DNA of 64,000 nucleotides from an uncultured Clostridia bacterium (GCA_947589185.1 CANQCK010000004.1:49584-113583); one strand, 5' to 3'; numbered from the stretch's first letter, positions 19,967-30,699 are shown. Translations and numbers: made by a program. The notes: generated from the sequence alone by a model not told the origin.

Positions 19967-20202
19967 ACTACATTATAGTACAATTTGTAAAACAAGTCAA
20001 GTAAAAATCCGTTTTTTAACCAAATTGTATTTTATTTTGTAACCTTTAGCCATATAAATGTAATTATTTTAGATAATGTTACAAAATTATTGACAATAAA
20101 AAAAGAGAGTTTGAATTTTTGTTAATCGCAATTTGCAAACTCTCTAAATTGCCAGAAACATTTCCAAACTCTCTTTTTTTATTTTCAAAAGTAAAGTATT
20201 CC

Positions 20203-20421
20203 TTAGCGGCTTCCGTGAGCTTCGGCAAGAGGACTCTCTCTTTTGAAAAATAATGATATGCACCATAATGCTGAAATTGCAACAAGTGCATATACAATTC
20301 TGCTGATGATTGCGGCAGAACCTCCAAAAAGGAATGCTACAAGGTCAAACTGGAAAACAGCTATAAGACCCCAGTTTATACCGCCTATAATCAACAGAAG
20401 CATAGCGATTTTATCTAACAT
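20203..20421 (-). CDS. DUF378 small membrane protein
   Basis: MLDKIAMLLLIIGGINWGLIAVFQFDLVAFLFGG is the DUF378 signature. Confidence 0.9.
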   Translation of the reverse strand: MLDKIAMLLLIIGGINWGLIAVFQFDLVAFLFGGSAAIISRIVYALVAISALWCISLFFKRESPLAEAHGSR

Positions 20422-20628
20422 AATAAAACACCTCCAACACAAAACTGTTTGATGTTTTGTGTGTAATCTTATTATGTCTTTTGTTATTCTAAATATTCAT
20501 TCATAATAATAAAAAATTAAAAACATATATTAAATACAATAGACAAAAATATATATATGTGATATAATTGAATAAATTTTGCAGTAATTTTTGATATTTA
20601 AAAACTTTTTACCAAAGGAGAGAAAGTA

Positions 20629-21651
20629 TTGTCAACAGCAGAAAAAATACTTTTTAAAAATCAGGAATGTGTAATGCTCAGAGCCGGTAAATACACAGCG
20701 GTAATTGCCGATAAAATGGGTTCAAGCGTTTTAAGGCTGCGTGATGAAGAGTTAAAGGTCGAGGTTTTCAGATATAAAGACGAAGTAACTATTGAGACTA
20801 TAGACCAAGCCAGAGAAATTTGGGGACTTCCCACACTTTATCTGCCCAACCGTTTTGACGGCGGAGTTTTAAAGACTTCAGACGCAGTATATGATCTTCC
20901 GGTGAACGAGAAAGAATTCAACAATCATCTGCACGGATTTGTACAAAACCGTGTTCATAAAATAAAAGAGCTTTATGCTGATAAGGAAAATGATACGGCG
21001 GTCTTAGTGACATGTTATGATTATGATGAAAACGACGAGTTCTTTAAATATTTTCCGATTAAATTTAAAATTTCATACACGTTTACCCTTTCAGGTAATG
21101 GGCTCAAACAGGAAATAGAGTTGACAAACCTTGATAAAAAGATGCTTCCTGTGTCTATTTGTACTCATACCTGCATCAATGCTCCCTTCTGCGACGGAGG
21201 AAATGAGGCGGATATAGTTTTATCTGTGCCTATTGAAAAAAAGTGCGAACTAAATGAGAGAAATCTTCCTACAGAAAAACTGACAGAGCTTTCAGCGTGG
21301 GATAAAGAATACAAAAACGGGGTTAAAATGCCGACCTTGCAGGATATTTCAAACGATATGTATACAGCGAGTATGAACAAGCTTGACGGTGAGGACTTTT
21401 ACGGCTGTTATGCAACAGACAAGAAAAAGGGTATTCGGCTTTGCAATGAGGTTTCAAGAGAGTTTAAGTTCTGGAACATTTGGAATGACGAGGGCAATAA
21501 GGGTTACTTTTGTCCTGAGCCGATGACAGCTATGATAAACGCTCCTAATCTTTCGCTTGAACGTGAGATAAGCGGTTATACAGAGTTGTCTTTAGGACAA
21601 ACCTTTTCATGCTGGCAGAGATTTTTCACAAAAAAGTGTGAAAAATCATAA
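20629..21651 (+). CDS. Aldose 1-epimerase family protein
   Basis: LPNRFDGGVLK...NNHLHGFVQNRVHKI, galactose mutarotase-like fold motifs; TTG start. Confidence 0.8.
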   Translation: MSTAEKILFKNQECVMLRAGKYTAVIADKMGSSVLRLRDEELKVEVFRYKDEVTIETIDQAREIWGLPTLYLPNRFDGGVLKTSDAVYDLPVNEKEFNNHLHGFVQNRVHKIKELYADKENDTAVLVTCYDYDENDEFFKYFPIKFKISYTFTLSGNGLKQEIELTNLDKKMLPVSICTHTCINAPFCDGGNEADIVLSVPIEKKCELNERNLPTEKLTELSAWDKEYKNGVKMPTLQDISNDMYTASMNKLDGEDFYGCYATDKKKGIRLCNEVSREFKFWNIWNDEGNKGYFCPEPMTAMINAPNLSLEREISGYTELSLGQTFSCWQRFFTKKCEKS

Positions 21652-21753
21652 ATGTTAATAAAAGGGCAAAGGCAATCTGCTATGCCGATTAAAATATATA
21701 GAATTATAAAAAATTAGCGTGAACAAAATCCACACGCAGGAATGGTGATTTTT

Positions 21754-24192
21754 ATGAAATATGGTTATTTTGATGATGAAAAAAAAGAGTATGTGATTAC
21801 AAATCCGAAGACGCCGTATCCTTGGATAAATTATTTAGGTTCTCAGGAGTTCTTTTCGCTTATTTCAAATACAGCGGGCGGATACAGCTTTTTCAAGGAC
21901 GCACGTTTGAGAAGAATAACAAGGTACCGCTATAATAATGCTCCAATAGATATGGGAGGAAAGTATTTTTATATCAATGACGGCGAGTGCGTATGGTCGC
22001 CGGGATGGTCGCCTGTTAAAGCAGAGCTTGACAGCTACACCTGCCGGCACGGTATGGGGTATACTATAATAAAGGGAGAGAAGAACGGAATTAGTGCAGA
22101 GGTGACGTTTTTTGTTCCTCTGAATTTCAGAGGAGAGGTTCAAAAGGTTACTTTGGAGAACACCTCAGACAAGCCTAAGACCTTTAAGCTGTTTTCCTTT
22201 GTAGAGTGGTGCTTATGGAACGCTCAGGACGACGGCGAGAATTTTCAGAGGAATTTCAACACAGGCGAGGTTGACATAGAGGGTTCGACAATTTATCATA
22301 TCACAGAATACAAAGAGCGCAGAGATCATTTTGCGTTCTATACTGTAAATTGTGACATTGACGGATTTGATACAGACAGAGAGAGCTTTATGGGGCTTTA
22401 TAACGGCTTTGGTGATCCTCAGACTGTTATGGAGGGAAAGCCTAAAAATTCTGTAGCCGACGGTTGGTCGCCGATTGCTTCGCACTGTATTTCAATTACT
22501 TTAGATCCGAATGAGAAAAGGGATCTGGTATTTACACTCGGATATGTTGAAAATACCGATAATGACAAGTGGAATGAGGACGGCTCTATCAACAAAAGCA
22601 AGGCTTATGAAATGATAAAGTCTATGGATAGTGCCGAAAAGGCTGATAAGGCATTATCAGAGCTTAAAGAATATTGGGATAAGCTGCTTTCCAAATATAC
22701 CGTTAAAACTGATGATAAAAAGCTCAACAGAATGGTAAACATCTGGAATCAGTATCAGTGTATGGTTACATTCAATTTAAGCCGTTCGGCGTCTTATTTT
22801 GAAAGCGGTATCGGCAGAGGTATGGGCTTTAGAGATTCCAATCAAGATTTACTGGGATTTGTTCATCAGATCCCCGAAAGGGCAAGGGAGAGAATTTTAG
22901 ACCTTGCTGCCACTCAGCTTCCTGACGGCGGATGCTATCATCAGTATCAGCCGCTCACCAAAAAGGGTAATAATGAGATCGGCGGTAACTTTTCAGATGA
23001 TCCGCTGTGGATGATTCTTTCTACTGCACAGTATATTAAAGAAACAGGAGATTATTCAATTCTTGACGAGATGGTTCCATATGATAATGACGAAACCAAA
23101 TCTGAAAGAATGATGCATCATCTTCATCAGTCGTTTTACCGCGTTGTGAATAATCTCGGACCTCACGGACTGCCTCTTATCGGCAGAGCCGACTGGAACG
23201 ACTGTCTGAACCTTAACTGTTTTTCAACTACACCTGGTGAGAGCTTCCAGACATCTACCTCAAAGGACGGAAAGGTAGCAGAGTCAGTTATGGTAGCAGG
23301 AATGTTCACGTTTATAGGTCCTGAGTATGTAAAGCTCTGCAAATATAAGGGACTTGACAGCGAGGCTGAAAAGGCACAAAAGGCTATTGACGAGATGAAA
23401 GAGAATATCATAAAACACGGCTTTGACGGCGAGTGGTTTTTGAGGGCTTATGACGATTGCGGAAATAAGGTAGGTTCTAAAGAATGCGAAGAGGGTAAAA
23501 TCTTTATTGAGCCTCAGGGCTTCTGCGTTATGAGCGGAATAGGCAAGGAAAAAGGCCTTGACATAAAGACACTTGACAGCGTAAAGAAATATCTTGATAC
23601 GAAGTACGGTCTTGTTTTGAACAATCCTGCATTCACAAAATACTATATCGAGTACGGCGAGATCTCCACATATCCTGCCGGATACAAGGAAAATGCAGGC
23701 ATATTCTGTCACAACAATGCGTGGATAATCTGTGCTGAGGCGTTTTTAGGACGCGGAAATCAGGCTTTTGAATACTATTCAAAGATTGCGCCTGCTTATC
23801 TTGAGGATATTTCTGAAATTCACAGAACTGAGCCTTATGTTTATGCTCAGATGATTGCAGGAAAGGACGCAAAACGTCACGGCGAGGCTAAAAACAGCTG
23901 GCTGACGGGTACTGCGGCGTGGAACTTTGTTGCGGTTTCTCAGTATATTCTGGGTATTATCCCTGACTATTCCGGACTTAAGCTTGATCCGTCAATTCCG
24001 TGTGAATGGGACGGCTTTGAGTTGTCGAGGGAGTTTAGGGGCATAAGATATAATATAACATTCAAAAATCCTGATAATATCTCTAAGGGAATAAGAAGTA
24101 TAACCGTTGACGGAAAGCATATCGACGGGAATATTCTTCCTCTGTTTGAGAGCGGAACCGAACACACAGTTGAGGTTGTTATGGGAAAATAG
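21754..24192 (+). CDS. GH94 glycoside phosphorylase (cellobiose/cellodextrin phosphorylase-like)
   Basis: [59 protein letters not shown]94 motifs. Confidence 0.93.
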   Translation: MKYGYFDDEKKEYVITNPKTPYPWINYLGSQEFFSLISNTAGGYSFFKDARLRRITRYRYNNAPIDMGGKYFYINDGECVWSPGWSPVKAELDSYTCRHGMGYTIIKGEKNGISAEVTFFVPLNFRGEVQKVTLENTSDKPKTFKLFSFVEWCLWNAQDDGENFQRNFNTGEVDIEGSTIYHITEYKERRDHFAFYTVNCDIDGFDTDRESFMGLYNGFGDPQTVMEGKPKNSVADGWSPIASHCISITLDPNEKRDLVFTLGYVENTDNDKWNEDGSINKSKAYEMIKSMDSAEKADKALSELKEYWDKLLSKYTVKTDDKKLNRMVNIWNQYQCMVTFNLSRSASYFESGIGRGMGFRDSNQDLLGFVHQIPERARERILDLAATQLPDGGCYHQYQPLTKKGNNEIGGNFSDDPLWMILSTAQYIKETGDYSILDEMVPYDNDETKSERMMHHLHQSFYRVVNNLGPHGLPLIGRADWNDCLNLNCFSTTPGESFQTSTSKDGKVAESVMVAGMFTFIGPEYVKLCKYKGLDSEAEKAQKAIDEMKENIIKHGFDGEWFLRAYDDCGNKVGSKECEEGKIFIEPQGFCVMSGIGKEKGLDIKTLDSVKKYLDTKYGLVLNNPAFTKYYIEYGEISTYPAGYKENAGIFCHNNAWIICAEAFLGRGNQAFEYYSKIAPAYLEDISEIHRTEPYVYAQMIAGKDAKRHGEAKNSWLTGTAAWNFVAVSQYILGIIPDYSGLKLDPSIPCEWDGFELSREFRGIRYNITFKNPDNISKGIRSITVDGKHIDGNILPLFESGTEHTVEVVMGK

Positions 24193-24250
24193 TTTTGTTA
24201 AATAAAATCAAAGAGGAAATGTACAAATAAAATATCAACAATAAAATTAA

Positions 24251-24285
24251 CAGGTGTCAGTCAAAGTTTTGCGGCACCTGTTTTT
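24251..24285 (+). terminator. Intrinsic terminator after GH94 gene
   Basis: CAGGTG...CACCTGTTTTT. Confidence 0.6.
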
Positions 24286-24288
24286 AAC

Positions 24289-24317
24289 AAAAAAGGCATA
24301 CGGTTTTCCGTATGCCT
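24289..24317 (-). terminator. Intrinsic terminator of the hydrogenase operon
   Basis: GGCATACGG-AAAA-CCGTATGCC followed by TTTTTT on minus strand. Confidence 0.8.
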
Positions 24318-24340
24318 GAATTTGTATAATAACTTAATTA

Positions 24341-26107
24341 TTATTTATAAAGCTCTCTTTTAACATATGTTGTGTGGAGAACGTGATGAGCCTTTTCACT
24401 TCCCGGCTTGCCGAAGAATTCTTTGTAAACTTGCTTGATAGCCGGATTTTCGTGAGATTTTCTTATTGTCTTGGCAGCGTCGCTGTTGTAAAGAACGCTT
24501 GCTCTTAATGCTTGAATGTCAACAGTATTTCTCACAGAGCCTGGCTGCTGAGGCTGACCGCCTCCGTTTACGCATCCGCCAGGACAGCCCATTATCTCGA
24601 TGAAGTGATAATCTGCTTCTCCGCTTTCAACCTTTTTAAGAAGTTCTTTTGCATTTGCAAGACCTGAAGCTACTGCAATTTTTACGTTCATACCTGCAAC
24701 GTCATAGCTTGCTTCCTTGATGCCTTTAGTTCCGCGGACTTCTTTGAAGTCAACGCTTTCGAGTTCCTCGCCTGTTAATGTTTCAACAGCGGTACGAAGT
24801 GCAGCCTCCATAACTCCGCCGGTTGCACCGAAGATAACTCCTGCACCGGTTGATATGCCTAAAGGATCATCAAATTCTTCGTCTTCAAGCTCTAAGAACT
24901 TGATGCCGGCTCTTTCGATCATTCTTGCAAGCTCTCTTGTTGTGATTGAAATGTCAACATCAGGAACGCCTGCTGCGTCTTCGTCATCTCTGCCTATCTC
25001 AAACTTCTTAGCCGTACACGGCATAACAGCCACAACAACAATATCCTTAGGGTCAAGACCCATTTTTTCAGCATAGTAGGTTTTAGCCGTTGCGCCGAAC
25101 ATCTGCATAGGCGATTTACAGCTTGAAAGATTTTCCGTCAGCTCAGGGAAATAGTGTTCGCAGTATTTTACCCAGCCAGGTGAGCATGATGTGATAAGCG
25201 GAAGCTTTCCGCCGTTTTGAACTCTGTCTACAAACTCGTGAGCCTCTTCCATAATTGTAAGGTCAGCGCCGAAGTCTGTGTCGAATACCTTGTCAAATCC
25301 CAGTCTGCGAAGTGCGGCAGCCATTTTGCCCTCTACATCTGTTCCGATAGGAAGTCCGAATGCCTCTCCCAGAGCGGCTCTTACAGCAGGAGCTGTCTGA
25401 ACAAGAACTGTTTTTGTTTCATCAGCGATAGCTTCAAAAACCTCAGAGGTATTGTCTTTTTCGTATAATGCACCTGTCGGACAAACAGCAATACACTGTC
25501 CGCAGGATACGCAGGAAGTATTGCCTAGATCGTCCTCGAATGCACAGCTTATGTTTGTTTTAAATCCTCTTTCGTTAGCACCTATAACTCCGATACCTTG
25601 TGTTTTAGCACAAGCGGCTACACAGCGTCTGCAAAGAATACATTTGCTGTTGTCTCTGACCATATGAGCAGATGAACAGTCAAGAATCGATTCTGTTTTA
25701 GCGCCGTCATAAATTCCTTCGTCTTCTATCTTGTAATCCTTAGCCAGCTTCTGAAGTTCGCAGTTTCCGCTTCTTACGCATGAAAGACACGATCTGTTGT
25801 GGTTTGAAAGAATAAGCTCAAGTGTTTTCTTTCTTGAGTCGATAACCTTTGGTGTGCTTGTGAATATGTTCATACCCTCTGAGATAGGGTATACACAGGA
25901 AGCAACAATTTTCTTAGGTCCAAGACTGTCGCCTCTTTTTTCCTGTGCCTCAACAACGCAGATACGGCAAGCTCCTATTTCGTTGATTTCTTTTAAGAAA
26001 CAAAGTGTAGGAATCTCGACATTTGCAAGGCGAGCCGCTTCCAGAATAGTTGAACCTTTAGGAGCCTGATAATCTGCTCCGTTGATCTTAATATTTATCA
26101 TATCCAT
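24341..26107 (-). CDS. hydA: [FeFe]-hydrogenase catalytic subunit (NADH-linked, multi-FeS)
   Basis: H-cluster motifs TSCSPGWV, MPCTAKKFE, EIMGCPGGCVNGGGQP; N-terminal 2Fe-2S and 4Fe-4S domains. Confidence 0.96.
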   Translation of the reverse strand: MDMINIKINGADYQAPKGSTILEAARLANVEIPTLCFLKEINEIGACRICVVEAQEKRGDSLGPKKIVASCVYPISEGMNIFTSTPKVIDSRKKTLELILSNHNRSCLSCVRSGNCELQKLAKDYKIEDEGIYDGAKTESILDCSSAHMVRDNSKCILCRRCVAACAKTQGIGVIGANERGFKTNISCAFEDDLGNTSCVSCGQCIAVCPTGALYEKDNTSEVFEAIADETKTVLVQTAPAVRAALGEAFGLPIGTDVEGKMAAALRRLGFDKVFDTDFGADLTIMEEAHEFVDRVQNGGKLPLITSCSPGWVKYCEHYFPELTENLSSCKSPMQMFGATAKTYYAEKMGLDPKDIVVVAVMPCTAKKFEIGRDDEDAAGVPDVDISITTRELARMIERAGIKFLELEDEEFDDPLGISTGAGVIFGATGGVMEAALRTAVETLTGEELESVDFKEVRGTKGIKEASYDVAGMNVKIAVASGLANAKELLKKVESGEADYHFIEIMGCPGGCVNGGGQPQQPGSVRNTVDIQALRASVLYNSDAAKTIRKSHENPAIKQVYKEFFGKPGSEKAHHVLHTTYVKRELYK

Positions 26108-26120
26108 CTAAAACGCCTCC

Positions 26121-27914
26121 CTACTTCTTTGATATTGCACCGAACTTGCATTTTTCCATACAAGCTCCGCACTTAATACATTTACTTTGATCAATAGTGT
26201 GTGGATTTTTAACGCTTCCCTCAATAGCTCCTGCAGGACACTGTCTTGCACAAAGAGTACAGCCCTTGCACTTGTCCTTGTCGATAACGTATTTGAGAAG
26301 GTCTTTACAAACTCCTGCAGGACAGGTTTTGTCAACAACGTGTGCGATATACTCGTCCTTGAAGTAACGAAGAGTCGAGAGAACAGGGTTCGGAGCTGTC
26401 TGTCCGAGTCCGCAGAGGGAGTTGTTCTTTATGTAGTAGCATAACTCTTCGATTTTGTCTAAGTCCTCAAGCGTTCCCTGACCTTTTGTGACCTTGTCAA
26501 GAAGCTCATACAAGCGTTTTGTACCGATACGGCAAGGCGTACACTTTCCGCAGGATTCGTCAACCGTGAATGCTAAGAAGAACTTAGCAATATCAACCAT
26601 ACAGTTGTCCTCATCCATAACGATAAGTCCGCCCGAACCCATCATAGAACCGATAGCGATAAGATTATCGTAGTCGATTTCAATATCATAATGCTCAGCA
26701 GGAATACATCCGCCCGAAGGTCCTCCTGTCTGGGCAGCCTTGAATTTCTTTCCGTTAGGTATTCCGCCGCCTATTTCTTCGATAATAGTTCTCAGCTTTG
26801 TACCCATTGGGATCTCAACAAGACCTGTATTTTTGATCTTACCGCCGAGTGCAAATACCTTTGTACCTTTCGATTTTTCTGTACCCATAGACGCAAACCA
26901 GTCAGCACCGTTTACGATGATCTGAGGAATGTTTGCGTAAGTTTCAACATTGTTTAGAATTGTCGGCTTGCCGAACAAGCCCTTTTCAGCAGGGAACGGA
27001 GGACGAGGACGAGGCTCACCTCTGTTGCCTTCAATAGACGTCATAAGAGCGGTTTCCTCACCGCAAACGAAAGCTCCCGCACCAAGACGCAGACCGATGT
27101 CGAAATCAAAGCCTGTGCCAAAGATGTCTTTTCCCAGAAGTCCGTATTCTCTTGCCTGATTGATAGCGATTTCCAGACGCTTAACAGCGATAGGATACTC
27201 AGCACGAACATAAATATAACCCTGCGATGCTCCGATTGCATATCCTGCGATAGCCATTGCCTCTAAAACAACGTGCGGGTCGCCCTCTAATACAGAACGA
27301 TCCATAAATGCTCCCGGGTCGCCCTCGTCGGCGTTACAGCAAACGTATTTTTGGTCAGCGTCAGGAACGATATTACGGGCAAGCTTCCACTTCATACCTG
27401 TCGGGAAGCCGCCGCCGCCTCTTCCTCTGAGACCCGAGTCGAGAATAGTCTGGATAACTTCCTCAGGCGTCATTTCGGTAAGTACCTTACCCAAAGCCTC
27501 ATATCCGCCTGTTCCTATATATTCTTCAATATTTTCAGGATTGATAACACCGCAGTTTCTCAGTGCAACACGGTGCTGCTTTTTGTAAAACGCTGTGTCA
27601 TTAAGCGATTTAACGCCGTTGTCTGTAACAGTCTCATCGTATACAAGACGTGAAACGATTCTTCCCTTTAACAGGTGTTCCGAAACGATTTCAGGAATGT
27701 CATCTACCTTAACCATTGAGTAGAACGTACCCTCAGGATAGATAATCATAATCGGTCCTAAAGCACAAAGTCCGAAGCATCCTGTCTTTACTACCTGAAC
27801 CTCGTCAGATAATCCATTTTTGGCAATTTCGCTTTCCAGCTTTTCAACGATTTGTGCACTTCCGGAAGAAGTACAACCTGTTCCGCCGCAGACTAAAACG
27901 TGTGAACGATACAT
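26121..27914 (-). CDS. hydB: NuoF-like NADH-binding hydrogenase subunit (HydB/HndC)
   Basis: GLRGRGGGGFPTGMKW, NADEGDPGAFMDR, SCGKCTPCRIGT and C-terminal 2x4Fe-4S. Confidence 0.95.
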   Translation of the reverse strand: MYRSHVLVCGGTGCTSSGSAQIVEKLESEIAKNGLSDEVQVVKTGCFGLCALGPIMIIYPEGTFYSMVKVDDIPEIVSEHLLKGRIVSRLVYDETVTDNGVKSLNDTAFYKKQHRVALRNCGVINPENIEEYIGTGGYEALGKVLTEMTPEEVIQTILDSGLRGRGGGGFPTGMKWKLARNIVPDADQKYVCCNADEGDPGAFMDRSVLEGDPHVVLEAMAIAGYAIGASQGYIYVRAEYPIAVKRLEIAINQAREYGLLGKDIFGTGFDFDIGLRLGAGAFVCGEETALMTSIEGNRGEPRPRPPFPAEKGLFGKPTILNNVETYANIPQIIVNGADWFASMGTEKSKGTKVFALGGKIKNTGLVEIPMGTKLRTIIEEIGGGIPNGKKFKAAQTGGPSGGCIPAEHYDIEIDYDNLIAIGSMMGSGGLIVMDEDNCMVDIAKFFLAFTVDESCGKCTPCRIGTKRLYELLDKVTKGQGTLEDLDKIEELCYYIKNNSLCGLGQTAPNPVLSTLRYFKDEYIAHVVDKTCPAGVCKDLLKYVIDKDKCKGCTLCARQCPAGAIEGSVKNPHTIDQSKCIKCGACMEKCKFGAISKK

Positions 27915-27928
27915 ATATGTACTCCTCC

Positions 27929-28291
27929 TTAACTAATTGTATAATCAGAAACTACCTGACCTCTTATCAAATGACGGTCGATAACTTCTTTTGCTTTTTC
28001 AGCAGTCATTTTTACATATGTTACTTTGCCTTTGCCCGGTTCCATAACTTCAACTATCGGCTCATATTTGCACATACCGATACAGCCGGTTTGTGTAACC
28101 ATAACCTTGTCTCCGATGCCCTTTTCCGCAACGCCTTCAACAAAAGCGTTAAGAACAGGTCTTGCACCGGCTGCTATTCCGCAGGTTGCCATTCCGACAA
28201 CTACACGGGTAACATTATCGTCTTCTTCACGAAGTCCGACTTGTCCCTGCATTTTTTCACGGATAGCTCTTAACTCTTCAAGTGATTTCAT
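27929..28291 (-). CDS. Thioredoxin-like [2Fe-2S] ferredoxin domain protein (HndB-like)
   Basis: VVVGMATCGIAAGARPV...TQTGCIGMCKYEPIVEV four-Cys pattern. Confidence 0.88.
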   Translation of the reverse strand: MKSLEELRAIREKMQGQVGLREEDDNVTRVVVGMATCGIAAGARPVLNAFVEGVAEKGIGDKVMVTQTGCIGMCKYEPIVEVMEPGKGKVTYVKMTAEKAKEVIDRHLIRGQVVSDYTIS

Positions 28292-28343
28292 TTATTATTT
28301 CCTCCTATTATAGTGTTTAGCGTGAAAAATTGTCTTCACATTT

Positions 28344-28901
28344 TTAAAAAATAAGGTCTTGATCAACCTCAGCCTTGTTGGATTTAAGAAAATCCATTAT
28401 GTAGGCTGAAACCTCAGGAACATCAAAGGGAACATCGCCTAAAATTTCACGAAGCTCTCTGGTGTCCAGCGTGAAAGATTTGTCATTCACCGTATAAGTG
28501 TAAACAAAATCAATATTTTTGTTCAATGTAATCAGACTGTGCATTGTGCTCGACATATCGCCAAGCGGCATTCTGTCAATGTGGTCGAGAGTGAATATTG
28601 CGGTAACCTGCGTTCCCTCGCCGACTTTTGACTTTATCTCAAACGAGCCGTCTGTATTTTCTGCGGCTTCCTTGAAAAACGGCACCCCAAGTCCTACCTT
28701 CCTGGTAGTTCTTGTTGTGAAGAAAGGGTCGCACACTTGCGAAACCTGTTCTTCAGTCATTCCGCAGCCGTTGTCATTGATTTTTATAGTCAGTCTGTTG
28801 GCGTTTGAGTCAGCCAGAACCGATATTTCAACCAGCGACGCATTCGCCTTGACAGAATTCTGTGCGACGTCTAATACATTGAGTGATATTTCGGTCATCA
28901 T
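28344..28901 (-). CDS. Solo HATPase_c ATP-binding protein
   Basis: KINDNGCGMTEEQVSQVCDPFFTTRTTRKVGLGVPFFKEAAE N/G1 boxes; no kinase dimerization domain. Confidence 0.85.
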   Translation of the reverse strand: MMTEISLNVLDVAQNSVKANASLVEISVLADSNANRLTIKINDNGCGMTEEQVSQVCDPFFTTRTTRKVGLGVPFFKEAAENTDGSFEIKSKVGEGTQVTAIFTLDHIDRMPLGDMSSTMHSLITLNKNIDFVYTYTVNDKSFTLDTRELREILGDVPFDVPEVSAYIMDFLKSNKAEVDQDLIF

Positions 28902-29398
28902 CAGTCTGAATATTTTGAGATAATGCCGTCAACATCGTCAACTGTCAGACGTCCGTAAACGTCATCGTTGACAGTCAGTACAGGAGCAAGTCCGCAAGCA
29001 CCGATACATCTGCAGTCAACAAGCGTAAACTTGCCGTCGGATGTTGTTTCTCCGCCCTTGATACCCAGTTTTTTGGATAGCTCGTCGAAAATATCTCCTG
29101 AGCCCTTTACATAACAAGCCGTACCAAGACAAACGGAAATAGTGTATTTTCCCTTTGGGTTCAGCGTGAATTGTGAGTAGAAGGTAGCTACTCCGTAAAT
29201 TTTCTCAAGCGGGATATCCATTTCAGCTGCAATTATTTTTTGAACTTCGATTGGAAGATATCCGTAAATTTCCTGTGCTTCCTGAAGAACAGGCATCAAT
29301 GCTCCCTTATCACTTTTGTGAGAAGCAATAACTTCTCTGAGCTTTTCTTCCTGTTCTTTAGTGCCTGAGAAAGGGATAGAACATTCTTTTGCTGCCAT
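28901..29398 (-). CDS. hydC: NuoE-like [2Fe-2S] hydrogenase subunit
   Basis: VCLGTACYVKGSGDIFDEL...VDCRCIGACGLAPVLTVNDDVYG. Confidence 0.94.
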   Translation of the reverse strand: MAAKECSIPFSGTKEQEEKLREVIASHKSDKGALMPVLQEAQEIYGYLPIEVQKIIAAEMDIPLEKIYGVATFYSQFTLNPKGKYTISVCLGTACYVKGSGDIFDELSKKLGIKGGETTSDGKFTLVDCRCIGACGLAPVLTVNDDVYGRLTVDDVDGIISKYSD

Positions 29399-29522
29399 TT
29401 GTGAACCTCCTTAATATTTAGTGTAAAATTAGACATAGTTAAATTGCTGAATTCAAATTACATACTGTTATAGCTATTCAGCGTAATTATAGAAGAAATG
29501 TAATTTCCCCCTATAAAACATC

Positions 29523-29549
29523 AATAAGTGCATAATAATCACTTATTGA
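29523..29549. promoter_or_regulatory. Perfect inverted repeat in divergent promoter region
   Basis: CAATAAGTG-N9-CACTTATTG, next to minus-strand TATAAT (29558..29553). Confidence 0.5.
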
Positions 29550-29887
29550 ACATTATAACATATTATTAATTAAACTGCTATGAACATTATGAACATAGAC
29601 AAGCCGTATTTTTTGTTTAAACTGTACAATTTGTACGTTAATAGGTAAAAAAATATCGGTTCATAATTTTCCAAGCAGTAAAACGGGCAAAATGGTCTTG
29701 AAAACAAGCTGAAAAAATGTTATTATATAAATGTATATGTATAAATATTAAAATTCAGAAATATTTTTTAACAAAGATTTTTTTTAATGCTTAAAATAAA
29801 CTTCAGAATATTAAGTAATTTTTTAAACGGCGGATAAATTGCAAGACGTATAAAACTTATGCGTCTAATCAATTAAGGAGGATTATT

Positions 29888-30238
29888 ATGACAATTTCAG
29901 AGGTAAAGGATTTTCTTGAAGCAAAAATACTTTGCGGAGAAGAGCATATCGGAAAAGACGTTCACACAGCCTGCGGTTCTGATATGATGAGCGATGTACT
30001 TGCATTTGTCAAGGATCAGTCTGTGCTGATAACAGGGCTTAACAATCCGCAGGTCATCAGAACTGCCGAGATGATGGACATTATCTGCATATGCTTTGTA
30101 AGAGGCAAGGTTCCTGATGAAACTATTATTGAAATGGCGGCAGACAGAGGACTTGTTTTAATGGCAACAGATATGAGAATGTTTGAAGCCTGCGGAATCT
30201 TATACGAAAATGGACTTCGTGGAGGTGCAAAGCATTGA
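29888..30238 (+). CDS. DRTGG domain protein
   Basis: KILCGEEHIGKDVHTACGSDMMSDVLAF...VLITGLNNPQVIRTAEMMDI. Confidence 0.82.
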   Translation: MTISEVKDFLEAKILCGEEHIGKDVHTACGSDMMSDVLAFVKDQSVLITGLNNPQVIRTAEMMDIICICFVRGKVPDETIIEMAADRGLVLMATDMRMFEACGILYENGLRGGAKH

Positions 30239-30660
30239 GTACGTCTGTAACATTCAAGTATACCGTTGACGGGGAGGATTTTACCCGTGCAGGGGAGGCT
30301 TCAAGCAATGTTAAGGGCAAGCTCAAGCAAATGGGAGTAAGTCCTGATGTTGTAAGAAAAGTTGCTATTGCTATGTATGAGGGCGAAATTAATATGGTCG
30401 TTCACGCAAAGGGCGGAGATATTACCGTTGAAGTTACCCCTGAAGAAATAATAATGACGCTGAAGGATGTAGGTCCGGGAATACCCGATGTGGAAAAGGC
30501 TATGCAGGCAGGGTATTCTACAGCGAATGAAAATATAAGGTCTCTTGGTTTCGGAGCAGGTATGGGACTGCCGAATATGAAAAAGTATTCTGATGAGCTG
30601 ACAATAGATACAAAACTCGGTGTGGGAACTACTGTAGTTATGAAGGTTAAAATTAATTGA
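30235..30660 (+). CDS. Anti-sigma-factor-like HATPase (RsbW/RsbT type)
   Basis: AIAMYEGEINMVVHAKGG, DVGPGIPDVEKAM, GFGAGMGLPNMKKYSDE. Confidence 0.85.
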   Translation: MSTSVTFKYTVDGEDFTRAGEASSNVKGKLKQMGVSPDVVRKVAIAMYEGEINMVVHAKGGDITVEVTPEEIIMTLKDVGPGIPDVEKAMQAGYSTANENIRSLGFGAGMGLPNMKKYSDELTIDTKLGVGTTVVMKVKIN

Positions 30661-30699
30661 TATTTTGGAACGATATACATAGTTTATAAGAAATGAGGT

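Noticed and set aside
21717-21737. GCGTG...CACGC hairpin before the GH94 RBS as a riboswitch
   Set aside because: Only a 5-bp stem, no conserved aptamer core recognised
23284-23712. 142-aa minus-strand ORF opposite the GH94 gene
   Set aside because: Antisense shadow; no RBS or recognisable domain
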